Shown: in pieces, positions 24,743 to 33,403 of the stretch
Position numbering within the stretch: the stretch's first letter is position 1
Layout: every line of letters begins with the position of its first letter
Origin: CAYWJT01 sp964458655
GTDB lineage: Bacteria; Acidobacteriota; Aminicenantia; Aminicenantales; Saccharicenantaceae
Assembly (NCBI GenBank): GCA_964458655.1
Contig: CAYWJT010000011.1
Location: forward strand, 1 to 56,339
DNA length: 56,339 nucleotides
Direction of reading: 5' to 3'
Made by a program: the position numbers and the translations under genes
Notes under the pieces: generated by a model
Seen by the model: the letters and a program-made list of their open reading frames with translations, nothing else
What the model was told of the DNA's origin: nothing
The model's database searches: none

Positions 24743-25399
24743 ATGAAAACCAAAAGCGCGACGACAACAGAGGCGGGTAAAGGCGCGACCGGCCGCGAAG
24801 AAGATATGCTGAAGCAACTCGAGCGGCGGCGGGAGCAGTACCGGGCCTACGGCTACGATACCGACCGAGAGCGCGACTGGGTGATCGAGCGGGCGCTCCC
24901 GCTAGGAGCCCGGATACTCGAGACCGGCACGGGCAAAGGCCACTTCACGCTGGCCCTGGCCAGGCGCGGCTTCCGAGTCACGACCATAGACATCTCCGAG
25001 GAGGAGCAGGCTTTCGCCCGTCTCCAGGCGGAGCGAAGCGGCCTGTCCGGGCTGGTCGAATTCAGGGTCGGCGACGCCGCGAACCTGGGCTTCCCGGACG
25101 CCTCGTTCGACGCCGTCTTCTCGGTCAACCTGCTCCATCACCTGTCGGACGTCCGCCGCGTGCTGGACGAGATGGCCAGGGTGCTGGCGCTGGGCGGGAA
25201 GCTCATCGTGAGCGACTTCAGCGATGAGGGTTTCCGCATGATGGACGAGGTCCACCGCAGCGAGGGCGGGAAGCACGAAGTCTCGCCGTTCGGCGTCGAG
25301 GACGCCGAACGCTATCTGCGCGAGAAAGGCTTCGCGGTCGAGGTCTCACGGACGCGCTTCCAGGTCATGCTGACGGCCCGGCGTCAGGCCGGTCCCTGA
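24743..25399 (+). CDS. Class I SAM-dependent methyltransferase
   Basis: A 218-residue methyltransferase. Motif I is ILETGTGKGHFTLALARRG, motif II ends in VTTIDISEE, then VGDAANLGFPDASFDAVFSVNLLHHLSDVRRVLDEMARVL and GGKLIVSDF follow. These match the Methyltransf_11/25 group. GAGAGGAAAG precedes ATG 24743. It is divergent from the large exported protein and overlaps the convergent gene 25384-27177 by 16 bases at its 3' end. Substrate unknown. Confidence 0.82.
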   Translation: MKTKSATTTEAGKGATGREEDMLKQLERRREQYRAYGYDTDRERDWVIERALPLGARILETGTGKGHFTLALARRGFRVTTIDISEEEQAFARLQAERSGLSGLVEFRVGDAANLGFPDASFDAVFSVNLLHHLSDVRRVLDEMARVLALGGKLIVSDFSDEGFRMMDEVHRSEGGKHEVSPFGVEDAERYLREKGFAVEVSRTRFQVMLTARRQAGP

Positions 25400-27177
25400 G
25401 CGCGACCGGGTTCGCCTCTTTTGGCCCAGGTGTGGAATTTCAGATGCCGGGCAAGCCGGAATCCCCGGTCGGAGGCGTTTTCCTGCGCCAGTTTCCCGCC
25501 GACCGCCTTTCGGACTCCGTCCGTCAGGCCGTACCGGTCGATGATTTCCCTTATGCTCCAGTAGGCGTAGGCGCGGAGCGGCACGCTTACATCCACCTGG
25601 CGCCACTTCCTGACGGCTTCCTCGTATTCGCCCTGCGCCCAGAGGAGCTTGCCCCAGGCGTACAGGGCCCTGTTCCGGGTCTCGCCGCCCGTTTCCGTGA
25701 GACCTTCAAGGATCCGCTGCTGCTGGGCGACATGCCAGTCCAGCACTTCCCCGGCCGACAAGCCCAGCCTAGCCGCCGCGCCGAGGAAATCATCGCTGAT
25801 GCGCTTGAGGACCAGGGCCTTGGCTTCGGGCTGGAAGACCGAAGCCGGCCTTTTCCGGCCTTCGATCACTTCGTCGAGCTCTTTCCGGACGGTCAGCATC
25901 CTCTCGAGAGTCCTGAGCTCGAAGTCCAGCCCCGCGGCCAGATAAAACCTGATCTCCGTGTCCGTGGCGGTGCCCGGCGCGCGGCCGGCGAGCCCGCTGA
26001 AGAAATCATAGACCGGCCGCTTGAAGAAAAGCTCCTCAGCCTGGTCGAAGGCGGCGGCGAAGTCGTCCAGAATGAAGAAAACGCCGTTCATATTGTTGAA
26101 CAGGAATTCCCGCGTGAGGAGCGCCAGGTCGCCGTCATCCCAGTCATAACGGTCAAGGTAATCTTCCTTGAAAGCGGCCAGTTGCTCCTCCGTGTCCAGC
26201 GCCATCAAGCTGTCCAGTATCCGCTCGAGCTCCTGGCGGCTCAGGCTCAGGCGCGGACGCTGGGCCGGCAGCTTTGGAACGGGCGCGCCGCCGGCGCAAA
26301 GAAAAACCAGGAGAGCCGTCTCGTTTCCCGACAGGCGCGGCGGGAAAGCCTTCGTGCCGGCCGAGGCGGTCGGCGAAGAACGCCTTCTCATGAAACCCGG
26401 GGCCGAGCCGCGTTCCCTGATTATGGTGAAAATGTCCGCCCCGAAAGCCGCCATCTTTCTCAAGGGGGACGAGCGGAAATAATACTCGGCCGGCACTTCC
26501 ATCGTGCCGGAGTGGACCGGGACGAGGACCGCTTGTCCGTCCGAAATGGTCTTGACCGCGGCGGGCGCCTTCTCTTCTTGCTGCCTGCGGCCTATCTCGG
26601 CCGCCCGCGCCGCGCCGAGCTTGCGGACGGAGAATCTTCCGCCGGCCGGGCGCGGCATGAGTTCGACGATGCCTCCCGAAGAAAGCGCCAGTCCCTCCTT
26701 GATCTTCGCTTCGATGAGGCTGTCCAGCTCAGCATCGGATAAAGGGGCGGCGACAGCCGCGGCGGCCGGATTCTCCGTGTCGATCAGTTGCCTGAATATC
26801 TCCGACCTCTCCCTGTCCGTGAGGTCGCGCGAGAATTCCAGCCGGTTATAGATCCTGGTGAGAAGGCCCGCCACCATTTCGACCGTGACTTCCCCTGCTG
26901 GACTTTCCTTGAAGCTCGACTTGCCCGCCAGGTCGGCCGCGATGTCGCCGATCAGCCTCGTTTCGGCCCTCCACGCAGCGGTCGCGTGATCGTCACGGGG
27001 AGAGGTCGCCAGGGCCAGGGCCGCAAGGAACAGCGAATGCGCTATGAACGACGCGGCCAGGAATTTGGCGAATCCGTCTTCGCCCGCCGAAAGCAATACC
27101 CCGCGCAGGGCGCCGAACCAAAAAATCCGGCGGCGTTGTTTCGGGCTGTCCGCTCCCCGCGCGAGCATCTCCGGCAT
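25384..27177 (-). CDS. Uncharacterised membrane-anchored protein with a helical C-terminus
   Basis: A protein of 597 residues (594 if ATG 27168, which has GAAGGG 9 bases upstream, is used). One hydrophobic helix near residues 36-58 (FLAASFIAHSLFLAALALA) anchors it, with the rest probably periplasmic. The second half is strongly helical, with TPR-like elements such as ALYAWGKLLWAQGEYEEAVRKWRQ near residues 505-530. I do not recognise the family. It may be a lineage-specific envelope protein. The 3' end overlaps the convergent methyltransferase gene by 16 bases. Confidence 0.6.
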   Translation of the reverse strand: MPEMLARGADSPKQRRRIFWFGALRGVLLSAGEDGFAKFLAASFIAHSLFLAALALATSPRDDHATAAWRAETRLIGDIAADLAGKSSFKESPAGEVTVEMVAGLLTRIYNRLEFSRDLTDRERSEIFRQLIDTENPAAAAVAAPLSDAELDSLIEAKIKEGLALSSGGIVELMPRPAGGRFSVRKLGAARAAEIGRRQQEEKAPAAVKTISDGQAVLVPVHSGTMEVPAEYYFRSSPLRKMAAFGADIFTIIRERGSAPGFMRRRSSPTASAGTKAFPPRLSGNETALLVFLCAGGAPVPKLPAQRPRLSLSRQELERILDSLMALDTEEQLAAFKEDYLDRYDWDDGDLALLTREFLFNNMNGVFFILDDFAAAFDQAEELFFKRPVYDFFSGLAGRAPGTATDTEIRFYLAAGLDFELRTLERMLTVRKELDEVIEGRKRPASVFQPEAKALVLKRISDDFLGAAARLGLSAGEVLDWHVAQQQRILEGLTETGGETRNRALYAWGKLLWAQGEYEEAVRKWRQVDVSVPLRAYAYWSIREIIDRYGLTDGVRKAVGGKLAQENASDRGFRLARHLKFHTWAKRGEPGRAQGPA

Positions 27178-27634
27178 CCCTTCAAAGCCCCATTAGATAT
27201 TACTCCGCCCGGGGCGCCCGGGCAAGCCGCGTCGCCATCCCTTTCCACTTCTTGGACCAGGCTTGACCTTGCCGGAGCCGGGGGTTCAGGGCGGAGCGCA
27301 TTCGCGAATGCAGGCGGCTCTCCATCGAAATCCGGCCCGAATCTAAGGAACCTGGGCCCCCGGGTGAAGATAAATGCGGAAATATTCATGCTGCTATGAC
27401 ACCCCAATCGCGCGGGTTGCAATCGCGGCCGCTCCTTTATAATCCTGAATCTGTTCGGCGGGCGGTTGGTATCGGGACCGTTTCCGCGGGCCGCCTTGCC
27501 GACCGCCGGGCATGCCATACGTGCGAACAGAGGCCGGAATGTCTGCTGACGGACTGCTTATCGCCAAGGGCGAGAACGAACTTCTAAATATTTTTGGGTA
27601 CCTGGTACGCGCGGTACCAGGTACCGGGCGGAAC
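27178..27634. other. 457-base intergenic region with two palindromes
   Basis: No supported gene. It holds a 14-base perfect palindrome GCATTCGCGAATGC (27298-27311) and a possible plus-strand promoter (TTGCAA and TATAAT near 27420-27443, 15-base spacer) that leads to no annotated gene. A strong hairpin lies at 27597-27625. A small RNA is possible but not shown. Confidence 0.35.
27597..27625. repeat. 12-bp perfect hairpin GGTACCTGGTAC / GTACCAGGTACC
   Basis: Arms at 27597-27608 and 27614-27625 with loop GCGCG. It lies ten bases after the 3' end of the flavodoxin-fold gene (minus strand, stop at 27635) and has no U-tract there, so it could be a bidirectional 3'-end stem or a REP-type palindrome. 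Each arm contains the tandem GGTACC/TGGTAC, itself palindromic. Confidence 0.6.
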
Positions 27635-28219
27635 TTACTTTCCGGCAGCCAGCGCGCGGCCGAGCTCTAAGGCGTCTTTCATCGCGGCGGCGTTCTTCCG
27701 GACCTCTCCCGCCTTGCCGGCGCTGGCGTAAACCATGCCCGCGATCGGGGCCCCGACATAGGCGAACGCGTCCTGGAAGGCCCGCAGGGCGTTGACGGCA
27801 CCGGAGGCGAACGGGTCTGCGTCGGCGTAGGTCAGGATGATGCCGACCCGCTTGCCCTTGAGGGCAGCGAAATTGTCGGCCCCGAGGGCGTAGAGCCGGT
27901 CCATGAACAGCTTGACCTGTCCGCACATCGTGAACCAGTAGACCGGCCCGGCGATGAGAAGCGAGTCCGTCTCTTTCAGCCGCGGATAGAGCTTCCGCAT
28001 GTCGTCCTTCTGGACGCACCCGGCCGCGCCCCGCTTGCGGCAGCCGTCGCAGGCCCGGCAGGGGCTGATCTTGAAGCCGGCCAGGTTGAAGACCGTGACT
28101 TCGGCGCCGGCCTCCCGCGCGCCCTTCGCGGCTTCGCCGGCCAGGACCGTGCTGTTGCCTTCGGGCCGCGGGCTGCCCGTTATCACCAGGACTTTCCGTT
28201 TGTTGGGTTTACCTTTCAT
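27635..28219 (-). CDS. Flavodoxin-fold NAD(P)H-dependent / iron-sulfur flavoprotein-like reductase
   Basis: A 194-residue FMN-binding protein of the NADPH-dependent FMN reductase group. VLVITGSPRPEGNSTVLAG is the FMN phosphate loop, and GPVYWFTMCGQVKLFMDRLY is the family signature. A cysteine cluster CRACDGCRKRGAAGC at about residues 54-68 matches the spacing seen in iron-sulfur flavoproteins of anaerobes, which bind a [4Fe-4S] cluster next to FMN. It may reduce oxygen, quinones or nitro compounds. It is transcribed alone and the Shine-Dalgarno is weak. Confidence 0.85.
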   Translation of the reverse strand: MKGKPNKRKVLVITGSPRPEGNSTVLAGEAAKGAREAGAEVTVFNLAGFKISPCRACDGCRKRGAAGCVQKDDMRKLYPRLKETDSLLIAGPVYWFTMCGQVKLFMDRLYALGADNFAALKGKRVGIILTYADADPFASGAVNALRAFQDAFAYVGAPIAGMVYASAGKAGEVRKNAAAMKDALELGRALAAGK

Positions 28220-28324
28220 GCCCGGATTCTAACGTCTCCCGCGCGGGATTACAACCGCGCCGCACCGTGACCGGCGTCGCGCCCTTCGGCCTAGCGGCTT
28301 GTCTTTTTTTCACCGGAGGCTGCG

Positions 28325-28354
28325 TTGAACTTCCTTCGCGAGCCCGGCTATAAT
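28325..28354 (+). promoter_or_regulatory. promoter upstream of the small secreted protein
   Basis: TTGAAC (28325-28330) and a perfect TATAAT (28349-28354) are 18 bases apart. The predicted leader is about 120 bases long. Confidence 0.55.
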
Positions 28355-28483
28355 CAAGAGACAAGGTCAGCTGGCGGTGGGATCGACGGAAATATCATTG
28401 CAGAACGCGATCCCGAGCAGGCCGGGCCGCCGCGCTTGCGAGAGGTTTATCTTGGGTGAAGTTTATAAAGGAAGGAGGCTGTC

Positions 28484-28858
28484 ATGAGTAACCGAAAGGC
28501 ACTGATCTCTGCGCTCCTTGTGACGGCGTGCGTCGCCGGCTTGTTCGTTATGAACGCCCACGCCGTGTGCGTCGTGACGGGGAGATTCAGGGTCATGATG
28601 CTCGATACCTCGACTCCCCGGACGATCAACACGGGGCTGACCAATGTCCGTTCGCTTCGGATATACGTGTACATCCCGAGGGGGCCTGTGGAAGTCGCCT
28701 ACACCACTGACCAGATCCAGCAGGATATGCCCGGCGCGTTCCTGAACAAGGATAAATGGGACACGGGCCTGCCGATCGTCGGCGGGCAATTCACCCTGAA
28801 TCACCCCATGTTCAAGCGGGGCGGCACCACGCTTTACTGGGAAGCGCTCGGGGATTGA
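28484..28858 (+). CDS. Small secreted protein of unknown function
   Basis: A 124-residue exported protein. The signal peptide (ALISALLVTACVAGLFVMNAHA) is cleaved before VCVVTGRFRVMM. The mature part of about 96 residues is beta-rich (RSLRIYVYIPRGPVEVAYTT) and ends FKRGGTTLYWEALGD. No family recognised. GGAAGGAGG gives a strong ribosome site, so it may be well expressed. It is convergent with the beta-propeller gene 28891-30111. Confidence 0.6.
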   Translation: MSNRKALISALLVTACVAGLFVMNAHAVCVVTGRFRVMMLDTSTPRTINTGLTNVRSLRIYVYIPRGPVEVAYTTDQIQQDMPGAFLNKDKWDTGLPIVGGQFTLNHPMFKRGGTTLYWEALGD

Positions 28859-28890
28859 GGCCGGGACGCCGGCGTTCGCCGACGCGGCCT

Positions 28891-30111
28891 CTACTCCCTG
28901 ATCCGGAACTCGTGGACCGAGGCGCCGCGCAGCCGGTCGATCAGGAACAGGCGGTCGCCGAAGATGCGGATGCCGTCGGCGAAGAAGTCGAGCGGGATCG
29001 CGCCGAGAAGCGTGCCTTCCGGGTCGAAGACCTCGAGCTTGTAGGCGTCGGTGGCGCGCAGGTCGGTGTCGCCGTATACCTTGTACTGAACGGTCCGGCC
29101 GCCCCCCACGCTCATACTCATGCCCACCCCGATACCGGCCTGCTCTTCTTTCTTGAGCTGGCGGGCCAGCGTCACGACCCAGACCCGGCCCCGGCCGTCC
29201 ACGGCCACGGCTTCGGACGAGCGGTTTATCTTCGGCGCGCTGATGCTGACGCCGCCGCCCTGCCGCTCGATCCTGCCCTTCTCTTGGACTTCGAGGCTGT
29301 AGGGGAGCTCGCGGTCGGCCCGCCAGAGCAGCCGGCCGTCGGGGGAGTATTTCTCGAACCGGTTCTGGTAGGGGAAGGCCAGGTAGATGTTATCCTCGAG
29401 GTCGACCGTCATGACGGCCTCGTTGACGGTCTTCGTCAGCAGCTCATCCTTCATGTCGACCTGCTCGCCGAATTCGCGGAGGAGCTTGCCTGCGGGGTCG
29501 GTGACCTTGACCAGCTTCGGCAGGGCGGCCGGCTTCCCTTCTTCCATGAAAGCGCCGAAGCGCAGGCGCGGCTCGCCCATGACCAGGTTCCCGTTCGATG
29601 TCACGAAGGCGTTGCCGATACCGGTCCCCGTGGACTTGATCGTCCGGATCTCCCTGCCGTCGGGCCCGAGCACCTGGACGCGCTCGTTCATCGGGTCGCT
29701 GACGTAAAGGTTGCCGGCGGAGTCGATGTCGAGCCAGGTCGGGTAGCTGAACTCGCCCGGGCCCTGACCCTGGCGGCCGAACGTGGCCAGGTATTTCGCG
29801 TCCGGCGTGAATTTCTGGATGCGGTTGTTGCCGGAGTCCAGGACGTAGATGTTGCCCGCGCCGTCGAGAGCGACGGTGGCAGGAAGGTAAAAGGCCGTTT
29901 TCTCGTCGGCGGCGTCGACATCGCCTATTTTGCGGACAGGCTCGAGCTTCACCGCCGGCTTCCTGCCCCAGACGCCGCGGCCGGCGTTGTGGACCACCCG
30001 GACGCCGTTGACCGTCTCCACCTTCTGGGCGGGGACCCGGCCGGCTGAAGCCGCTGCGGCCGCGAGAAGCATCACGGCTGAAAGCACCAGGGAGATTCGC
30101 TTGGAATTCAT
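28891..30111 (-). CDS. Secreted NHL-type six-bladed beta-propeller protein
   Basis: A 406-residue exported protein. The signal peptide (ISLVLSAVMLLAAAAASA) is followed by NHL/6-bladed beta-propeller repeats: LDGAGNIYVLDSGNNRIQKFTPD, IDSAGNLYVSDPMNERVQVLGPDG and VDLEDNIYLAFPYQNRFEKYSPDG. Such repeats usually bind protein or carbohydrate partners, and no catalytic residues are apparent. GGAGG precedes the ATG at 30111. It is divergent from the ArsR-controlled module. Confidence 0.8.
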   Translation of the reverse strand: MNSKRISLVLSAVMLLAAAAASAGRVPAQKVETVNGVRVVHNAGRGVWGRKPAVKLEPVRKIGDVDAADEKTAFYLPATVALDGAGNIYVLDSGNNRIQKFTPDAKYLATFGRQGQGPGEFSYPTWLDIDSAGNLYVSDPMNERVQVLGPDGREIRTIKSTGTGIGNAFVTSNGNLVMGEPRLRFGAFMEEGKPAALPKLVKVTDPAGKLLREFGEQVDMKDELLTKTVNEAVMTVDLEDNIYLAFPYQNRFEKYSPDGRLLWRADRELPYSLEVQEKGRIERQGGGVSISAPKINRSSEAVAVDGRGRVWVVTLARQLKKEEQAGIGVGMSMSVGGGRTVQYKVYGDTDLRATDAYKLEVFDPEGTLLGAIPLDFFADGIRIFGDRLFLIDRLRGASVHEFRIRE

Positions 30112-30185
30112 TTTGCCTCCACGCGCATAAACTGATTATAGCACGGGAAAGTTGCCTGGCGGGCGACAGGAGCCTTTCCGTTTTC

Positions 30186-30229
30186 TTGACAAACGCGGGC
30201 GCTTCATATATGAATGTATGTTCATATAT
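30186..30229 (+). promoter_or_regulatory. Promoter with an ArsR-type operator
   Basis: A perfect -35 TTGACA (30186-30191) and -10 TATGAA (30209-30214) are 17 bases apart. Overlapping and following the -10 is a perfect dyad: ATATATGAA (30206-30214), six bases, TTCATATAT (30221-30229). The left arm is also part of a 12-base palindrome TTCATATATGAA (30203-30214). AT-rich dyads of this sort at the start site are typical binding sites of ArsR/SmtB repressors, and an arsR gene is the second gene of the unit. The sequence is certain; the protein that binds it is inferred. Confidence 0.75.
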
Positions 30230-30240
30230 CGAGGCGAAAG

Positions 30241-31602
30241 ATGGCCGACGAGCCCAAAAAGTTCTCGCGCAGCCAGCCGGAAGGCTACGGCCTCATGTCC
30301 TATCTAGAGAAGGGCGAGGTTCTCTCCGGCCGCTCCGCCGCCGCCACCGTCCCGCCGGACACCGAGGTCATCGAGGTCGAGATGGGCCCCGACAACAGGC
30401 TCAACGCCGCTCCGGCCCTCGTGAAGAAGCTCGGCCTCGAACCGGGCGCCCGGCTCGAGTTCGCCGTGAGCCGCGGCCGCATCGAGGTCCTGCCCAACAT
30501 CCACAGCCTGAACCGGCTTTACGTCGAACCGACCTCGCGCTGCAACCTGACCTGCCGCACCTGCATCCGCAACACCTGGGAAGAGCCCATGGGCGACATG
30601 GACCCGGCCCTGTTCGACCGCCTGGCCGGCCGGCTCGGCCGCTTCCCGCACCTGGAGTCGGTCATGTTCGCCGGCTTCGGCGAGCCGCTGGCCCATCCGG
30701 ACATCGTGTCCATGGTCCGGAAGGTCAAGGCGCTCGGCCTGCGGGCCGAGATCACGACCAACGGCACCATGCTCGACGAGCCCATGCTCCGGGCGCTCCT
30801 TGCCAGCCGGCTCGACATCCTCTGGGTATCCATCGACGGGACATCGGAGGAGAGCTACGACGACATCCGTCCGGGCGGCGGCTTCGGCCGCGTCATCGAG
30901 AACCTGGAGCGCGTCCGGGGTCTGAACGGCCTGGCGGGTCACTTTATGGAGGTCGGCATCGCGTTCGTCCTGACCCGGACCAACATCGACGACGTCGGCC
31001 GGCTCGAGCGCATGGCCCGCTCGCTCGGCGCCCGCTGGGTCATGGTCAGCCACGTCCTGCCCTACACCGAGGCCATGGAGAAGGAGATGCTCTGCCTCCA
31101 GACCCTGACCCTCGAGACCTTCGCCCACTCGCCGGGCCGGGTCGAGGTCATCCTGCCCCGCATGGATATGACGCCCTTCACCAGGGACGCGGTTTTCGCC
31201 CTCCTCCAGGGCTACGAGAACCTGACCATCATGCGGAACAAGATGAGCGCCGAGACCAGGCGCTGCCGCTTCATCCGGGAGCGCACGACCTTCGTCCGCT
31301 GGGACGGGCTGGTCGCGCCCTGCATGGGCCTCCTTCACGCGCACCGCACGTTTCTCTACGGGCTGGAGCGACGGGTCCGCTCGCACAGCTTCGGCGACAT
31401 CCGGACGGACGACCTGGACGCGGTTTGGGCGTCTCCCGCCTACCGGGAGTTCCGGGAAAAGGTCAAGAAGTTCGACTTCTCGCCTTGCCATGTCTGCGGC
31501 GGCTGCTCCCTGCTCGAGCGGAACGAGGAGGACTGTTACGGCAACACATTCCCGGCCTGCGGCGGCTGCCTCTGGGCCCAGGGGGTCATCCAATGCCCGT
31601 GA
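30241..31602 (+). CDS. Radical SAM/SPASM-like protein with an N-terminal AbrB-like domain
   Basis: A 453-residue protein in three parts. Residues about 40-86 (TEVIEVEMGPDNRLNAAPAL...GLEPGARLEFAV) look like a SpoVT/AbrB-type swapped-hairpin domain. Residues about 90-330 form a radical SAM barrel with the cluster motif CNLTCRTC (Cys101, Cys105, Cys108) and FAGFGEPLAHPD. The C-terminal cysteine-rich SPASM-like part has SPCHVCGGC, EDCYGNTFPACGGC and a final C near the end, for auxiliary iron-sulfur clusters. The SRCNLTCRTCIRNTWEEPMG stretch recalls radical SAM proteins annotated as tungsten-enzyme maturases, but no such oxidoreductase is nearby. ATG 30241 follows GAGGCGAAAG. Substrate unknown; it probably modifies a peptide or protein, or a small molecule linked to the permease. 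Confidence 0.82.
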   Translation: MADEPKKFSRSQPEGYGLMSYLEKGEVLSGRSAAATVPPDTEVIEVEMGPDNRLNAAPALVKKLGLEPGARLEFAVSRGRIEVLPNIHSLNRLYVEPTSRCNLTCRTCIRNTWEEPMGDMDPALFDRLAGRLGRFPHLESVMFAGFGEPLAHPDIVSMVRKVKALGLRAEITTNGTMLDEPMLRALLASRLDILWVSIDGTSEESYDDIRPGGGFGRVIENLERVRGLNGLAGHFMEVGIAFVLTRTNIDDVGRLERMARSLGARWVMVSHVLPYTEAMEKEMLCLQTLTLETFAHSPGRVEVILPRMDMTPFTRDAVFALLQGYENLTIMRNKMSAETRRCRFIRERTTFVRWDGLVAPCMGLLHAHRTFLYGLERRVRSHSFGDIRTDDLDAVWASPAYREFREKVKKFDFSPCHVCGGCSLLERNEEDCYGNTFPACGGCLWAQGVIQCP

Positions 31603-31635
31603 AGAGCATCGCGGCAAGCGGAGTGGAGGCCGGCC

Positions 31636-32016
31636 GTGCCTGAAGCCCTTTCCTTCCTGAAAGCGGCCTCCGACCCGACGCGGCTCCGCATCCTGATGCT
31701 CCTCAAAGAGCGTCCCTGTTGTGTCTGCGAGCTCATATACGTACTGGGCGAGGAGCAATCCCTGGTCTCGCATCATATGAGGGTGCGGAGGAGCGCGGGC
31801 ATCGTGGAGTGCGCCCGACGAGGGCGGTGGATGGAATACCGGCTGAGCCGGAACCGGGAGAGAAGAGTGAGGGCGCTTCTGGACGAGGTCCTGAAGGGCA
31901 TGCTGGACGAGACGACGGCCGTCCTTTTAGATGTCCGGCGCTTTGCAGAGGTCAAGAAAGGCAAATTGGTCGCCTTTGATTGCGGGCCGGAAAAACGGCC
32001 CAAGGCCAGCTGTTGA
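31636..32016 (+). CDS. ArsR/SmtB-family transcriptional regulator
   Basis: A 126-residue winged-helix repressor: LKAASDPTRLRILMLLKERPCCVCELIYVL, then EEQSLVSHHMRVRRSAGIVECARRGRWMEYRLS. The pair in CCVCEL at the start of the alpha-3 helix resembles the ELCVCDL metalloid-binding motif of ArsR proteins and would sense As(III), Sb(III) or a soft metal. The ending also carries a cysteine (KASC). GTG 31636 has GGAGG 6 bases upstream. As the second gene of the unit it probably represses the promoter at 30186. Confidence 0.9.
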   Translation: MPEALSFLKAASDPTRLRILMLLKERPCCVCELIYVLGEEQSLVSHHMRVRRSAGIVECARRGRWMEYRLSRNRERRVRALLDEVLKGMLDETTAVLLDVRRFAEVKKGKLVAFDCGPEKRPKASC

Positions 32017-32136
32017 GGCGCGATAAAGGCCGCTGAGCGACCTGCAAGCCCGGGCTTCATCATTGCCGGGGCGAACGGTAAGACGGACCCTTTGGACGCG
32101 TGATCCTGAAAAAGATAAGGATATGGAGTTTATCAT

Positions 32137-33309
32137 ATGAGCGACAAGAAAGCGTTCCTGCTGCTGGCCGCGGCCTTTCTCGCGGCCTATTTCGTGCCTT
32201 TTTCCAAGGCCGGCGTCCAGAACGCCGTCCTCGAGGGGCTGATGCTCCTCCAGGAATACGCCAGGCAGCACGTCATCCTCTGCTTGGTCCCCGCGATGTT
32301 CATAGCCGGCGCGATCTCGGTGTTCGTCGGCCAGGCCTCGGTCATAAAATATTTCGGCCCCAAGGCCAACCGCGTCCTGGCTTACGGCGTGGCTTCGGTC
32401 TCCGGGACCATTCTGGCGGTCTGTTCCTGCACCATCCTGCCGCTTTTCGCCGGGATCTACATGAACGGGGCCGGCATCGGGCCGGCGACGACCTTCCTTT
32501 ATTCCGGGCCGGCCATCAACGTCCTGGCCATCGTCATGACGGCCAAGGTCATCGGGCTGAAGATCGGGCTGGCCCGGGCCCTGGGCGCCGTCGTGTTCTC
32601 GGTCTTGATCGGTCTGTCCATGCACGCCCTTTTCCGTAAGGACGAGGCCGGCAGGGCGGAAAAGGCCGACGGTCCCGCTTACTCCGAAGCGGACCCGGGC
32701 CGGCCGCTCTGGAAGACCGCGCTGCACCTGTTCGCGATGGTGGCCCTGCTCGTTTTCCTGAACTGGGCCAAGGCCGACCCCTCGGTCAAAGTCTGGTATC
32801 TCGTCTACAGGCTGAAATGGGGCCTGAGCGCCGTGCTTCTGGCGGCTGTCGTGTTGATGGTCCTGAAGTGGTTCACTCGGGACGAGGTCAAGGCCTGGTT
32901 CGAAGCCACCTGGATTTTCGCCAAGCAGATCATACCGCTGCTGTTTGCGGGCGTCCTCGTGGCCGGCTTCCTGCTCGGCAGGCCGGGCCATGAAGGCGTC
33001 ATTCCCTCGGCCTGGGTGGCCGGGCTCCTCGGCGGCAACGGTCTTTTGGCCAACCTCTTCGCCTCGGTTTCCGGGGCCTTGATGTATTTCGCGACGCTCA
33101 CGGAGATACCCATCATCCAAGGGCTGCTGGGCTCGGGCATGGGCCAGGGACCGGCGCTGACGCTGCTGCTGGCCGGCCCGGCGCTTTCCCTGCCGAGCAT
33201 GATCGTGATACGGAGCGTCCTGGGCACGAAGAAAACCCTGGCTTATGTCCTGCTCGTCGTGATCATGGCGACGGTCACCGGCATGCTCTTCGGGGCCATT
33301 TTCGGCTGA
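32137..33309 (+). CDS. DUF318/ArsP-type permease
   Basis: A 390-residue membrane protein with about 8-10 helices in two inverted halves. It is of the permease family PF03773 (YraQ/UPF0718), which includes ArsP, the efflux protein for trivalent organoarsenicals. The signature AVCSCTILPLFAGIYMNGAGIGPATTFLYSGPAINVLA has the conserved Cys-Ser-Cys. A second half carries ASVSGALMYFATLTEIPIIQGLLG and LLAGPALSLPSMIVI. It follows arsR by 120 bases. Together with arsR and the redoxin this suggests thiophilic metal or organometalloid export, though other permeases of this family have unknown substrates. Confidence 0.85.
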   Translation: MSDKKAFLLLAAAFLAAYFVPFSKAGVQNAVLEGLMLLQEYARQHVILCLVPAMFIAGAISVFVGQASVIKYFGPKANRVLAYGVASVSGTILAVCSCTILPLFAGIYMNGAGIGPATTFLYSGPAINVLAIVMTAKVIGLKIGLARALGAVVFSVLIGLSMHALFRKDEAGRAEKADGPAYSEADPGRPLWKTALHLFAMVALLVFLNWAKADPSVKVWYLVYRLKWGLSAVLLAAVVLMVLKWFTRDEVKAWFEATWIFAKQIIPLLFAGVLVAGFLLGRPGHEGVIPSAWVAGLLGGNGLLANLFASVSGALMYFATLTEIPIIQGLLGSGMGQGPALTLLLAGPALSLPSMIVIRSVLGTKKTLAYVLLVVIMATVTGMLFGAIFG

Positions 33310-33403
33310 GGGTATGGTTGGAGCGCGTCGGCGGGACGAGCTTTAATGGATGGAGCGCGGAAGCTTAAGAAGCATAATAAAAAGTATAAAAAGGAGGCGT
33401 AAG

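Noticed and set aside
25432..26742. Long antisense open frame (over 400 codons) opposite the gene 25384-27177, and many like it
   Set aside because: High GC makes stop codons rare in antisense frames. The product has no domain, composition is biased and no ribosome site is present; the opposite strand carries the better gene.
28258..28312. Rho-independent terminator before TTTTTTT at 28304-28310
   Set aside because: The upstream stem is short and interrupted, and its orientation does not match the end of a gene on that strand.
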